A DNA stretch of 64,000 bases, from positions 124,001 through 188,000 of the forward strand of contig JAGQDJ010000093.1 in assembly GCA_022885665.1 (NCBI GenBank). Reading direction: 5' to 3'. The stretch comes from Triops longicaudatus (Eukaryota > Arthropoda > Branchiopoda > Notostraca > Triopsidae). Within the stretch, counting starts at the first letter, position 1. Each line of letters starts with the position of its first letter. The position numbers and the translations under genes are program-made. The notes under the pieces were generated by a model. It was not told the origin of the DNA and did not search any database. It saw only the letters and a program-made list of their open reading frames with translations. Of this stretch, positions 36,787 through 48,549 are shown one piece after another.

Positions 36787-37224
36787 TCACGACGCCACAT
36801 TGCGAGCAGAAGGGGGGCTTTCAGCTCGACGTTTTTTCGACAGATTTTCAGCACGTAAAGTAACTGAGTTCGATCGGATATTACGCGTAACAGTGGCAAC
36901 TAAAGTGTTCTGAAGAAAGCGTCTGTTCGGAGTAAATTTCCTTTTTAAGCCCCATGCTAACGCCCCTCCACTTTCAGCTCTGGTCTTGGCTTTCTGCGTC
37001 TCGCGTAACAACTCCTCAGTTGCTAGTCTATTCATATGTAGGATAAAAATGCTTTAAGATACATCCGTCGTTCAGCAATAAAAGATAGTAATTTTTACTG
37101 GTTACCTTTCCAATTCGGCTTCCTTTTCGGAATCTTCAGTTGTGGGTGTCTCTGACGCACTAATTTTACATTTCTCTGAATTTGGCATTGTCTTGACAAC
37201 TTTCGGCTTGGATTTGTTCGCCAT
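36787..37224 (-). CDS. POLR1D: Homologue of the short POLR1D isoform (isoform 2 type)
   Basis: Two exons, 37106-37224 (ATG at 37224) and 36787-37027 (stop), encoding 119 aa. After a Lys/Ser/Thr-rich leader comes the conserved core: ELERLATEELLRETQKAKTR, then AESGGALAWG, then NRRFLQNTL. This follows the vertebrate short POLR1D product (122 aa) with its EELL-E---KTRAE--G--GW and N-RFL-NT pattern. That isoform shares only its first exon with the RNA polymerase I/III subunit and lacks the polymerase fold, so this gene should not be read as an RPAC2 subunit. The C-terminus (LSKKRRAESPP) looks like a nuclear localisation signal. Function is unknown; nuclear location is inferred. Confidence 0.82.
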
Positions 37225-38341
37225 TTATCTAAGAAAATCAATGTTATTTTTTGTAGCTTAATAATGATAAATAATTACAAACTTGTTATCTCGCTGCAAG
37301 TTTTGTAATCAAAGCAGGAACACGCCACACCTATTTGAAATCCGTAATTTTTATCATTGGCAAGTGCAAGAATTTTAATACATTAAAATATACTCGTTAA
37401 CTGTAGTTTGATAAGCTTGACGATGTACGTGCTAACTTCCCATTTATTCCTAATCTTAGCGGGGGACTTGAGTCTTCAGCAGATTTATAGCACTTGACAT
37501 TCTTTCGGTTAAAAAAATAATAATAATAATAATAGCTGGACAGTCAATAAGGTATTAACTATCTAACGAAGCAAAATTTTTCTCCTCGTTTGGAGCTGTC
37601 ATCTAGTAGCGATGTAAAGAACTTAGCTTTCTTTGCATGAGTAACCCAAAATTTCATCAGTAGATGACACTATAAGCCGGATTGCATTCGAATTCTTCTG
37701 AAAAAGTGGAAATTCCTCTGAAATGAAATAAGAACCGTAAACGGAACTCATAAAAAAAAACTTTACGACCACATATCACAGGCACGGAACGACAATAACG
37801 CACTGATATATTCAGTCGTCATATCGAAACATAAATAACATTGCATCCGTCATTGTCATTTTTATCGTTTTGTTCATAAATTAGTTATCGCATATTTATT
37901 GAGGATGTACTTAAGGAGTCCTTACAAGCAACGTGCGAAACACACACTTTACCATTTTAATTTAATCTGCGCCATTAACATAGCACCGTGACCCGTGATT
38001 TAGTTTTCAATTCACTGGGAAAGCTAGATTAATTGCAAGCTATTAAAAAATACTAAACGAGTAAATTAATGTATGTATTTCCAAATATTGTGCAAGCCTT
38101 GGATAAACATGTTGACCTTGACATTTTTGTCATGGGATAGGACAGTCTTATCTATGTGTTAGTAACCATTCACTAACTTTTCTTTTTGCTTCGAGATTCT
38201 TCGACCAACGTAGTCAAGCTCATATAGATAAATAATGAAGACGATGTTTTCTGTACAGTTAAAAGAATTATGCGTTCTCGACTAAGCTTCTCAAGTTCAT
38301 GGTCATCAAGATTTCTATCATGTGCGACGTAAATGAGAAGC
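37225..38341. other. intergenic
   Basis: AT-rich, no supportable exon. A short (AAT)n tract lies at about 37515-37535. Confidence 0.5.
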
Positions 38342-38348
38342 TATAAAA
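38342..38348 (+). promoter_or_regulatory. TATA box of the small secreted protein gene
   Basis: TATAAAA about 100 nt upstream of the start codon; a cap site near 38372 would give a 5' leader of about 70 nt. Confidence 0.65.
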
Positions 38349-38444
38349 GCGAAGAGGGCCACGGTGTTGACTTTAAAGTTACTTACAAACTTTGGAAGCA
38401 TTTTTGTTGGTTGCGATTGAGAATTTACGCAATTTGTTTAAACA

Positions 38445-38873
38445 ATGGTAAGTTTGATTAGACAGCATTTAGTATGGTGCTTAATCATAGGACTGTTCTA
38501 GAAACTGGCCTTGCTTTCACTCGTGGTTTTTGTCTCCGTAATTGGGCAGATTCTTTGCAGTCAAAATCGGAACGGGGAGGCAGAAAACGACATCACCGTT
38601 TATCGGTACGTGCCAAATGTACGGAAAGAACAGATAGTACACTGGTACAGGAGTATGTACCGGAAGAAAAAGGCTTCTCGGCGGCAAAATAGCGACCCGT
38701 GTCCTGGCCTAGGAGTAGAATTACAAAATTCTTGCGTTTTCTGTCACCAAGAAAGGGTTCCTTGGCAGTACTCGCGGAAAAATAATTGTAAGCCTGGTTG
38801 TTACCAGTTGACGGTCACTCACTGCTTCTGTTGTCGAACTTCCCTTATAAATCACAGCAACAATGTTTCGTAA
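38445..38873 (+). CDS. small secreted cysteine-rich protein A
   Basis: Exon 1 supplies only the ATG (38445-38447); a 54-nt intron follows (donor GTAAGT, acceptor TTCTAG), then exon 2 at 38502-38873. The 124-aa product has a clear signal peptide (MKLALLSLVVFVSVIGQILC), an N-terminal segment rich in basic and aromatic residues (IVHWYRSMYRKKK), basic residues at 56-62 that could be processing sites, and a C-terminal domain with eight cysteines at 68, 79, 82, 97, 101, 109, 111 and 112. No family recognised. The pattern CP...C-x2-C...C-x3-C...CC and the preceding HW motif recur in the protein at 42126-42467. It could be an antimicrobial, hormone-like or structural peptide; the sequence does not decide. 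Confidence 0.75.
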
Positions 38874-41800
38874 TGAGGAAATGAAATATTCCAGTGGAGT
38901 CATGAAAAATTGCCCATTTAATCTCTGCAAAATTCACAAATGTATTCAAGTTCCACTTACAATTTGTTTGCCTATAATTATATGCCCTACATCAATTATT
39001 TATCCGCGTCACTGGTAACGAAATGTAATTGTTTACTTCTCGTGTAAACCGTAAAGGGGAGAATCAATATATGAAATCAATACAAAGCTTTTTTATATTC
39101 TGCGGTTATTTCTTGTATTTTATTCGTGTTTTTTCTTTCTTTTTTTAAGAGTATGTGGGCTAAATTTCTACTACCATTTTTATTTTTTCCAATAAACGGT
39201 CTTACAAGTGAAATACAGAAAAAATCCTCTGCAGTGGATACCCAAGTGTAAATCTAAATTACCCGCGTAAAAATAACTTCGACAGTCATCGCAAATTTTA
39301 TTTATTGCATTTTCCCAAATCTCTTCACAATCGACATTTTGAAAATGTGGTCCAAGATCCGACTACTTGGGGAAGACGATACTAATGCAATCCCAAAAAG
39401 GAATGAAAACAGCAATTTACGAATAAAAGTACTTGCAATGAAACGCAGACGTATGGAGTACTTTTAATTCCAAAATGGAAAAAAAAAACAGCCCAAACAA
39501 ATCCGCCAAACGCCTACTGCACGACATTCCTTGCGGCGGGTTAAAAACCTTCGTAAGTGCCTGGCGTGTGACGCACTGGCGCCACTGCAATAACTACTGG
39601 CACGGTTGGCGTATAGCACTACGCTGCCAAGTCGAAATTTAGCACATGACGACTTAGTGAAAGATTGGACTTCTCTCACAAACGCAGTTTATGTTTAGTA
39701 TTACATTTAGAATTCTGAGAATCCTGGTACTTCAGCTAATCAAGTAACTAAAGCAAGTGATAATCACTTACGCATTTGCTTGCAAAAATGCCTAGTTATA
39801 TTTAGCTCTTGAAAAGTCTGACAGGTATGAGATTTCGAAATTAAATAACTCAACAATCACAAAGCAAAATGAACGTTAATTCTCAACAAAAAAAAAATAG
39901 TTAGTTCCGTTAGTAGAGCAATGTCCACTAGCCGGGACAAGATAACAAAATGTAACAGAGCTAAGAATGCGTTTATCGGAGTTTGGACCACAGTCGGAGT
40001 TTGGACCTTCTCCTCTATAAATTATGTGTGTTCTGATCATTCGGATCTACGCGCAATCATGCAATTTTTAGCCAACCGTTAGCGAGTCTGTTAGCGAATT
40101 CTATTGTAATCGAGTTCTCTAAAAAAATGCAACGGAAAGCAATTCAGAAAGCGGAAGGAGAAAACGCGAATACGTGGCAAAGAAACTAAAAGGAAACAGA
40201 AACTCTTCTGATGCCTCTCTGCTTCTTCTTTGTGGAGGAATATGCGTAGCCCACATAACAATTACTAAACCTGTGCTTCCCGATATGGTATCCTCCATTA
40301 CCAAACGCAACTAAAATTAAACCGAAAAAATTAAAGAAAAAATAACTTTGAGAAAAAACAAGATAGCGGTTAAGACGAAAACAATGTTTCCAGTCTAGTT
40401 CTCTCGGACTGAAGATCTTCTCACAACCAAATTTTAAATAATTTTAATTTTGATTTTCTTCGAGTGGTCATTATTAGGCTTACCTAGATTCGAGCGAATT
40501 TTACCCAATTTCTGTTAATTTTATAACATTAAGAAGTAATATGCTGACCGGATGTTTCGTGATATCGTGTTATGAAGCAGACTAGATCATGCGGTAACGT
40601 CGTACGATATTTATATCGTAAGTGCTAGTGCACATCAGGCCCTCGACTAGTGCTTTTCAATAGCAAGGACATTACCTAATATTGCACGAAACTCGTTGGG
40701 ATTTGGTTAATACAACAGAAGAATCAAAATTAAAACATTTTAACACGTGTTAACGTCTTCATTCCGAAAGAACGTAAATACGAAAATGGTACCTGTCTTA
40801 TCCGTATAACTAGAATGTAGCGCTTACACTTTTTATTTCAGAATTACTTTTTCTTGTATTTTGTCTTATATTTCGTAGACTTTCAGTTACATTGGGGTAA
40901 CAGTGGCATTCTGGTTAACGATTTTGAAAAATGGTTGACTAATATTGAGAAAAACTGCACTAATCGCTTGTGTCCTTACAATTGACATATGTTTCCTTTT
41001 TTCTTTCCGAGGAAAAAAAATATGGAAAAGTAAACACATCGCCCGCGATGCCGACTGGAAACATGTACGTTTATAGGAAGTGCACTCACTACAGAAATTA
41101 CGACATTGACATTATTTGTGAACGCACGCTTTGCATGGAACCACCGCGACAAAGCTTAACGCTCGCATTCTGGATACCAACTTGAATTAAACTAGAGTAT
41201 TAATCACTAAAGACAGTACCCTTTCAATTTCAAACACAGATTCGTGTTTATCTTATTTCGTTCTTATCCGGCAAACTCAAAGGTCAGCTAAGACGTCATT
41301 GACTTAAAACCACTATTTAGATTACTCATTACTTAGTCTTGACGTCATTTGAGCCCTCTTTTTTAGTATTCGAATAATTATTCGTATTCGTATTCGTTTC
41401 CATAAAAATCTGCAATTAGCTTTTCTACTCAATTCGAGCTTACATATATACTGTACTTCGAGCTCAAATTTTTACTCCATAACAGTCTGTGCCTGCTTCG
41501 CGTGAGATTGGGCATTTTCTTTTTTGTCATGAGTTCATGGCTCGGCCGGGAGTTAGTCCAGAAACATTTCTGTCTCGTTGCTATTACTTTATTATGGTAA
41601 ATTGCTGGGCCTGAGTTACATTTGGACTCCTTGTAGCTCATCAAAAACCACTTTGGCAACAGTAAGTAAGCATTTGTATTCAAACATTTCCGAATTTTTG
41701 GAAACCTTTTGCTACAAGTGAAATATAACTAAGTCGGTCAATTAAAGATTCACTTAACTGTCGATTAGACGATTTATTTATTTATTATTGAAGGTCAAAT

Positions 41801-42125
41801 TACCGCAGTCTATCATCACAAACTTTCTGTTTAAAGAAACTTAGTATTATGCACAACATTGACTAAATTGGGTCGGAATAAATAATGATCAAGATACGAG
41901 TTTCCTTAAAGCCAAAATAAAACTTCTTCTAATGCTACTTTGCTGCCTTCTCGATGCATAACTTTGACAGCATCGCGCTCAAGGTTACTGTCCAAGGATT
42001 CTTCCCCAAGAGCAGCTTTTCCGCAAGGAGTTCGTTCGTAATCATCAGGTTTGTGGAGGTATACCAATTGCATTGTAATTCGGTAAAATTGTTTCTAGTT
42101 AACGTGACAGCCACAAATTACACAG
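38874..42125. other. intergenic between the two small secreted protein genes
   Basis: AT-rich. AATAAA at about 39190 may serve the upstream gene. A 13-bp direct repeat CGGAGTTTGGACC lies at about 39977-40008 and an (ATTCGT)-like tract at about 41368-41398. No exon supported. Confidence 0.5.
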
Positions 42126-42467
42126 CTACGCCAGTTTTGGTGCAATTAATAGACAACAAATGTATTTGTCAGTGTTGCGGAAATGTTTCTCAAAAATGCA
42201 GTCCAATTCGCAACGGCTTGCAGTAGCACTTTTCCGTACTTCACATTTGACACAATTCTGGCCATGAGATGACACACGATAACTTTGAGGACACATGTTC
42301 TCCGCACTGTCCGATGCAATCTGTAACTTATGTTTCCAATGCCGGACTTTATGTTTAGTTTGAGCAAACCAGTTCAAATCGGATGTATTTGCCAATGTGT
42401 TGTGTAGTGCATGTGAAGTTGACGAAAACACCAAACCAAGTAAAATACTGCAAATCAAAAATTTCAT
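42126..42467 (-). CDS. small secreted cysteine-rich protein B
   Basis: Single open frame of 113 aa. The start chosen is the ATG at 42467 (context cgaaaATG), because it opens directly into a signal peptide (MKFLICSILLGLVFSSTSHA); the frame extends upstream but without an ATG in a better place. The mature part has a basic segment with tryptophan (HKVRHWKHKLQ) and seven cysteines at 59, 72, 75, 86, 90, 104 and 105, arranged CP-x11-C-x2-C-x10-C-x3-C-x13-CC. The same order, with an HW motif at the same relative place, occurs in protein A. A TATA box lies about 90 nt upstream. Function unknown; extracellular location is well supported. Confidence 0.72.
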   Translation of the reverse strand: MKFLICSILLGLVFSSTSHALHNTLANTSDLNWFAQTKHKVRHWKHKLQIASDSAENMCPQSYRVSSHGQNCVKCEVRKSATASRCELDCIFEKHFRNTDKYICCLLIAPKLA

Positions 42468-42553
42468 TTTCGTTCCAACTTTTGATCGCAGTCGAAGGAA
42501 CACAAGCAAACAAACAGCACGCCACTTCTGAAGCGAACATTCATTTCAACAGC

Positions 42554-42561
42554 TATTTATA
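42554..42561 (-). promoter_or_regulatory. TATA box of small secreted protein B
   Basis: TATAAATA on the minus strand, 87 nt upstream of the ATG at 42467. Confidence 0.6.
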
Positions 42562-43195
42562 CAAAACGGACTTTGGAACTGCATATTTAGCAGCACAGTC
42601 AAATCGGTCTTTCCGGCAAAGGGGAATTCCCCTTCTACTACGAACTCATAAAAAGCTGGAGGTTCGACTTTCGCTATTAGAGATTCAATGGATGTGGTGG
42701 ATATCACGAAATTGTCTGAGCGAAAAAACCTGTATTGCCTGGACGGAATTTTACGTCATTTTCTTGCAATAGAAATCTCTCATGATAACAAATTATTGGT
42801 ACGGGAGTGGAATTGCAAAATAGGCAGTTTCTTAAGTCTCTTCTTTGGTTCTAACACACGAAAACTTCTTTTTAAAAACTTTGCTCGTCTATAAAAATCA
42901 CGAAAGGTTTGCAAAAGAATGGGCCTACTATGTACTCTTTACTTTGTATTAAAAAATATTGTCATTACACTCACAACAACTTTCTCTTTACGCTTACCAA
43001 ACAGACTGCGAATCCACTTGAACAGTGAAAACTGTATATAGAATACGAAAATTCCTTACACGTTCTGAAAAAAAAGAACAGAGTACAATATTTTCAACAT
43101 TTTGGAAACTTTTTTTTAGCTGTCAAAAAACTTTGGTATTTAGAACAGTTTGCATCGTTAAAATTAGCGCTTCCGCTAGACCGGTGATCTTTCAA

Positions 43196-45304
43196 GAAGG
43201 CTGTCCAAACTACGGCCCGGGGTCGGATCCGGCCCTACTATTCTATTTTATTCTACGATAATATTTTTCGCGCATTTTATTTATTCTTTTAGTTATTAGC
43301 TTAAGTAACAAAGAGTACTAGGCCTATTGATAATAAAAATAAAATTTTAATTGGATATCTATTTTTCCAGAGATAAGCTCTTTCTGATTCAGTAAGCCAC
43401 CGAGCGAGAAAAAATACCACATTTGGATACTTCCATCCCTAATATTGCTAGAATTGGACTCACTTGCTTCGATTTCAGCAGCATGTTTTGCATTCTGAAA
43501 GCTTAAAGTTGCGGTAGAGTTAAAATGCTTATGGCCAATCAGACGACGAATATTTTTGGATGATATCGTACCAAAACTAGTTAATTTGCAAAGCTTTTTC
43601 AATTGCAGTTTTTCTTATTCATAAGAATTTTACCGTCAAGCTGTTTCGAAAAGTGGCTTAAAAATTGATTGCAGATTAGTCGCACTTTAGTCGATTTAAG
43701 AAAGGTCGAATTTCAAATTCTTTATCGACATCATCACACGCGCCATACTCCCAGGATTGTGATTCGGGGGGCGGGGGTCCATATGCAATTTTCTTGGACA
43801 CATGGTATTCGCCTATGCTTATTATTATAAAATTAACATTTCAGAGGGGGGGGGGGGNGAAGATTAAACCTCTATTCCCCCTGGGCACGGGGGTGACCAT
43901 CACACTTAGCATTTAAAAAGAACTTTTGTGTAAATTTATCTGATGGTGAGCGATTTTTAGTCATTTTTATTAACTTACAGCATTGGCTTGCACCTACTGC
44001 GTTTAAACAGTCGATACGACAAAAACGTCGCTAATAAAAACATTTCGTTAAAAAAAATCCCCCCACTCGTATCAAAAGGTAGTATGTACTATAATACGTA
44101 ATATGTCATTTGTAGTTATTATCTTCAGGTCTTCTTTGTTGAGTTTGCCTTTCAGAGTAATTGCTCCAAAATTTCTCACCCGACAATCAAGATTTTCATT
44201 TCACAACTTTGTCTAACACATTTCTTATGCGTTGAATAAAAAATCTTCAAAAAGACGAAAAGTTTGAGCTTAGAATTTAAAGTAGACATTTTCCCAAAGG
44301 AGTTCAACAGTAGGGGGGGGGGGGAGTGAGCGAAAACGAACAAGTGCAATCCCGACTTTTTCACTTTCTTGCTACATGGTAGGTTGCGTAATTCTTTAAA
44401 AAAAAATATCACTATGTGGCCAAAGCGTGGTTGTAGCTTGGCAAAAAATTTGAGCTTCATGAAAAGTAAATTAGAAAGGAAAAATAAAAAAGGAAATCCA
44501 AAAGTTTTCGTGCAGCTGCTGGAAGTTTGACAGCCTAAGATCGGGGACGTATATCTGCACAAATATACTAGCTAAAAATCCCTTGTTTTTGGATTTTTAT
44601 ATAATAGTTTCTGCTTAAAAACTGCGAGAATTTCACGCTGATGGTGCAGCTGGTTAGGAAGTAAACGCCATTTTCTTCTTGTCGGTCTAAACTGGACAAA
44701 CCAAAACGACCACACCGGGACAAAACCGGATGGCGTTTCCCTGTTCTGCTACTAAAACGGAATATATTTTTAGGTAAAGGCGATGTCTCGCTGACACTCG
44801 GGGGATTTTTACCTTTAACTTTTTGTCTTTTCCTTTCAAGACGAATATTTTTGCTCAGTAAGACATGAATGATGTCTTTTTTTGTTCTGGCTTAACTTCC
44901 GAAGAGTTTTCACAACAGTTAAAGAAAATTCGAGCCTGTTCGATTTTGGCCAGTACCGTTAGGTTTTACACCATGTTTAGAGCATTTCATAAGCTAATGT
45001 GGCACGCTCTAGCCTCTGAACGGCTAAATAGAGTTGGTAAAAAGATTTGGAAAAATAAATACTAGTAACTGAATGACTACGCTTTCATACTTTAAAAAAA
45101 CACTAATACAGAATAACTTTCCTTCTAAAACTAAAAGTGAAAATCGTTCGGTTTTGCCCCCTCTCCCCTACACCATTAAGAAGCTCGGTTCATGAAGTAA
45201 CGTACAATATTTATGTACTGTACAATTCCTGGTTATGACCACAGCGTAAATTGCTTCTTGCAAAAATTTTGGCCTGCAAAAGGACTAGAAGTTGGACAGT
45301 CCTG
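43196..45304. mobile_element. probable second hAT-like element
   Basis: Left end GAAGGCTGTCCAAACTACGG followed by CGGATCCGGCCC; right end read inward CAGGACTGTCCAACTTCTAG. Both match the termini of the element at 26292-28222 and the length is similar. The flanking 8-mers are not identical, so either the duplication has decayed or two separate ends are being paired. The interior contains G-rich repeat copies and an undetermined base (N at 43858). Confidence 0.5.
43750..43905. repeat. short G-tract repeat (CCAGGATTGTGATTC type)
   Basis: CCCAGGATTGTGATTCGGGG at one side and CCCCCTGGGCACGGGGGTG at the other, with a G homopolymer containing an N. A related arrangement is found at 54752-54945 and a fragment at 31989. 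Confidence 0.5.
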
Positions 45305-45777
45305 CTTTAGGCAAACGCCCCTACGTTGAGGACAATAATTAAACTAATCGTAAGGCTAACTAATTAATACCACAGATCACAGTGCATCTTGGCTGCTGTG
45401 GACTTCTACAAGGAAAAGATATTATTATTACTCAAAAATATTACAACAAGACTTATCAGCGGAAGTAATTGGCGCATGCTTCTCAGCTTTGAACAGAATG
45501 CACGAGATAATGCTAGATTGGCTCCGCTATTCACTTTCTAGGCTACGTTGACACCCTTCGATTATCACAACAGCTTGGGATTATTGCAGAACTCAAAAGC
45601 TTCACTACGCTATTATTGATAAGTTCACGTAGCTCATATATACAGATTTCTATTCATTTTTATCAGCCTTTTCTTGGTCATCTTATCAGCTACAAGATTA
45701 GGCTCAATTCAGTTATAACAAGCGAACAAGAAAGTTGGCATTCTGAAGGTAGTGTTCTTCTGCAACGTTATGACAAG

Positions 45778-48549
45778 ATGTATGCTTTTAGCGTCCTAGT
45801 GCTAAGTTTGACATTTTTGGCTGTCGCCGAAGTAGACGGTTTTTATGTTAAACCCATTGGCAACAGTGATGATCCCCTTGATAGTGACGAACTTCCGCCC
45901 GTTTTTGCGCTAATCGACGTAGCTAAGCCTGCTTCAAATGCGGTACACTTAAAAATATATCTAACATTCCACAAGACTTTTAAATTATTTTATATCTTGT
46001 AGTATCTAACGAATATGAAGACACAACTGAAAAGACTGGCGGCCACGTTAAGTCCCCAGCAGAAACTCGGTATTGGAACCTACTCGGGTTCCGATCAAAA
46101 TCCCTACGTTAAAGAAGTGGTCAGCTTGACCATGGTTAGCGACAAAAATGTGAATTGGAACTCCTCGATTGATAGCTTACAACTATCACAAAGCGGTTTT
46201 CGCGACGTTGGAGCTGCTTTGCGTGATGTTGCATCCATCCTTGCACCATTTAAAAATGTGGGAAGTGTTATTTTTCTTACCGGTGTTTACTCACCCTATG
46301 AGGGAAACAACGATGAAATGGACAGCCTTCGACTACTTCTGGAAAACAACATTAGGCTAGCTACATTACAAGTTTTTTACACCTTAAGGGATTTGTTCCT
46401 AAAACGTATTACCTTAAGTTCAGGTGGAAATTATTATACTGGAGTCACAACAGCTACCAGTGCTTATTTTGATGCATGTAATTCCGTTATTAACCTAGCA
46501 TCTTCGCCTTTCATGGTTTACAAAGAAGTATGTTTGTGCCATCATCTGAATTTATAACAACATACATTTTCTTTGCATGTAAGGTACTAGAGAAAAACGT
46601 GGACTTCACTTCGGATTCAAACGGAAGTTACGCTTTGGCTAACCCTGGTCCCATGTCTTTAGTATTCCAAACCAACATTATTCAAAATATAACACTCACT
46701 TTAAGAAGCCCAGCAGACGAAAACTACACTCCGTTCAACAAAACATGCAACTGGAACTTGTACACTTATCCCACTTATCAGTGCAAGCTAGGAGTTTGGG
46801 TTGTGGACATCGATAATGCGGTAAGATTTCTTTACTTGCAGTCATCAAAAGGACCAGGCAACTTCTTTTATTTAAGAAATAATTATAGTTCGCAATACTC
46901 ATTGGAACGTTACAGTGGTTGCCTATTACTGCCACGTTAAAATCCATTTAAATTTCATGAACGGTAGCTTCTTCTTCCAAAACCTTGCTTCAAGTCGGGA
47001 AATATGCGCGAAACGAATGATGTAGGATACCTTCCACTTACATGCCATTGCACAAGCATGGGACTGTTTACTCAGGCTTTTTCTTTGTAATACTGTCTTT
47101 ACTTCAGTACCGAAGATTACATTCAACGTCTCAAGTAGTTCTTAGTACTTAACAGCTATCCTTCTATACCTTGCATTCTTTTGTACAGGAAGCTGGAACT
47201 TGGAATTATGAAATACAATGTAACTCCTGTAGCGAGGACTTGACAACAGGACAACTTGACCTGATTATCAATCCGAGCCTTACTACAACAGGTACTGAAT
47301 AAATACGAAATAACTATAAATTCGACGATTTTTAGCTACACTGAAACATCAAAGACCGTGTTGTCAGAGCCAAATGGGTCTAATACTATCCTTTTTTCCT
47401 CTAAAGAGAAACCTACAACCACTACTGCCATCACTACAAGTATCTCCATAAGTACACAAGACACTCCCGTTACTACAACGGAACCTCCCATTCCAAGCAC
47501 GGAAATCCCCACCAGTGCCTCTGACTCTCCCACTATCACTACAGAAACTTCCATTACTTCTACTGCAGAAACTTCCATTACTTCTACTGCAGAAACTTCC
47601 ATTACTTCTACTGCAGAAACTTCCATTACTTCTACTGCAGAAACTTCAATTGCATCTACTACAGAAACTTCCATTGCTTCTACTACAGAAACTTCCATTA
47701 GTAGCACTAGCACTATAACTTCTACTAAAACTACGATGGAGATTACAAGTACTATTACTAGTACGTATTTACCTAGTACCAACTCGGAAACCCCAACTAC
47801 TACCACCACTACCAACCTTCCACCAACTGCGAGCTCAGAGACTACTACAACTACAGTAAACACCGAGTCCTCACCAGCCTCAACTCAAACTACTGTCACC
47901 GTCACTGAAAGCCCGACAACTATAATTACCCGTAGTTTCTCGGAGTCAAGCACTACGTCTTCACCAACTGAGACCTCAACAAATCCTTCAACTTCGAGGA
48001 CCGCAGACTCTTCAAGTACAACGAGTACGCCGTCTACCCCAACAACTCAAAGTTCGACGTTCGAGACGACCACCAAGGTCTCCTCTAGTTCAACTGTTTC
48101 TGTGGCGACTCCGAGTGAAGCCACTCCAACGGAAGTATCACCCACCTCTCCTGATCCCACAGGTGCGTACGACAGATAGAAAAAAATAATGCACACTTTA
48201 TCCGCAATGTTTCCTAGATGACACAAAACCTTTTACAAAATCTGCTGCATTCATTGGCGGCGTAACCGGTGGCTGCATTCTCCTGGTCATCTTAATCGTC
48301 CTAATAGTAGTGTGCTCAAAGAAACGAAGCAACGCCGGTTACACCGATATGATGGGCAGTCCACCTCTAGCGTCCACTTTGGATGAACGACCGCAAACTA
48401 GTTGGAAGGCTCAAACTGCAGCATATCAGCCCTATCACCCAACGCGTTACGATCCGGAAGTGAAATCCACGCCACTAAGTGTTCCTAATAACGACGGGTA
48501 CTGGAACGAGACGTTCGAGGACGACGGCATGACACTCACAGCGTTATAA
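45778..48549 (+). CDS. membrane mucin with degenerate VWA-like ectodomain
   Basis: Six exons: 45778-45942, 46003-46527, 46584-46820, 47189-47291, 47368-48162, 48218-48549 (stop TAA); 718 aa. A signal peptide (MYAFSVLVLSLTFLAVAEVDG) precedes a von Willebrand A-like domain (about 35-205): the first strand reads PPVFALIDVAKPAS, so the DxSxS metal site is lost; GFRDVGAALRDVASIL and VGSVIFLTGVY follow. Then comes a domain with N-glycosylation sequons and paired cysteines, a Ser/Thr region (about 343-608) with seven copies of an eight-residue repeat, one transmembrane helix (about 618-641) and a 77-residue tail with YTDM and other tyrosine motifs. The architecture suggests an O-glycosylated adhesion or barrier protein. 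The acceptor at 47368 was chosen because nearer ones break the frame. Confidence 0.82.
47544..47711 (+). repeat. 24-bp tandem repeat in the mucin exon
   Basis: Seven head-to-tail units beginning GAAACTTCC, each encoding ETSI-S-T-type octapeptides. The first four are nearly identical and the last three diverge, consistent with recent unequal exchange. Confidence 0.9.

Noticed and set aside
39977..40008. 13-bp direct repeat CGGAGTTTGGACC as a regulatory element
   Set aside because: Only two copies, no nearby gene start; nothing further to support a role.
47336..47367. Acceptor at 47335 for mucin exon 5
   Set aside because: With the one-base phase left by exon 4 it runs into a stop; the acceptor at 47366-47367 keeps the long Ser/Thr frame.
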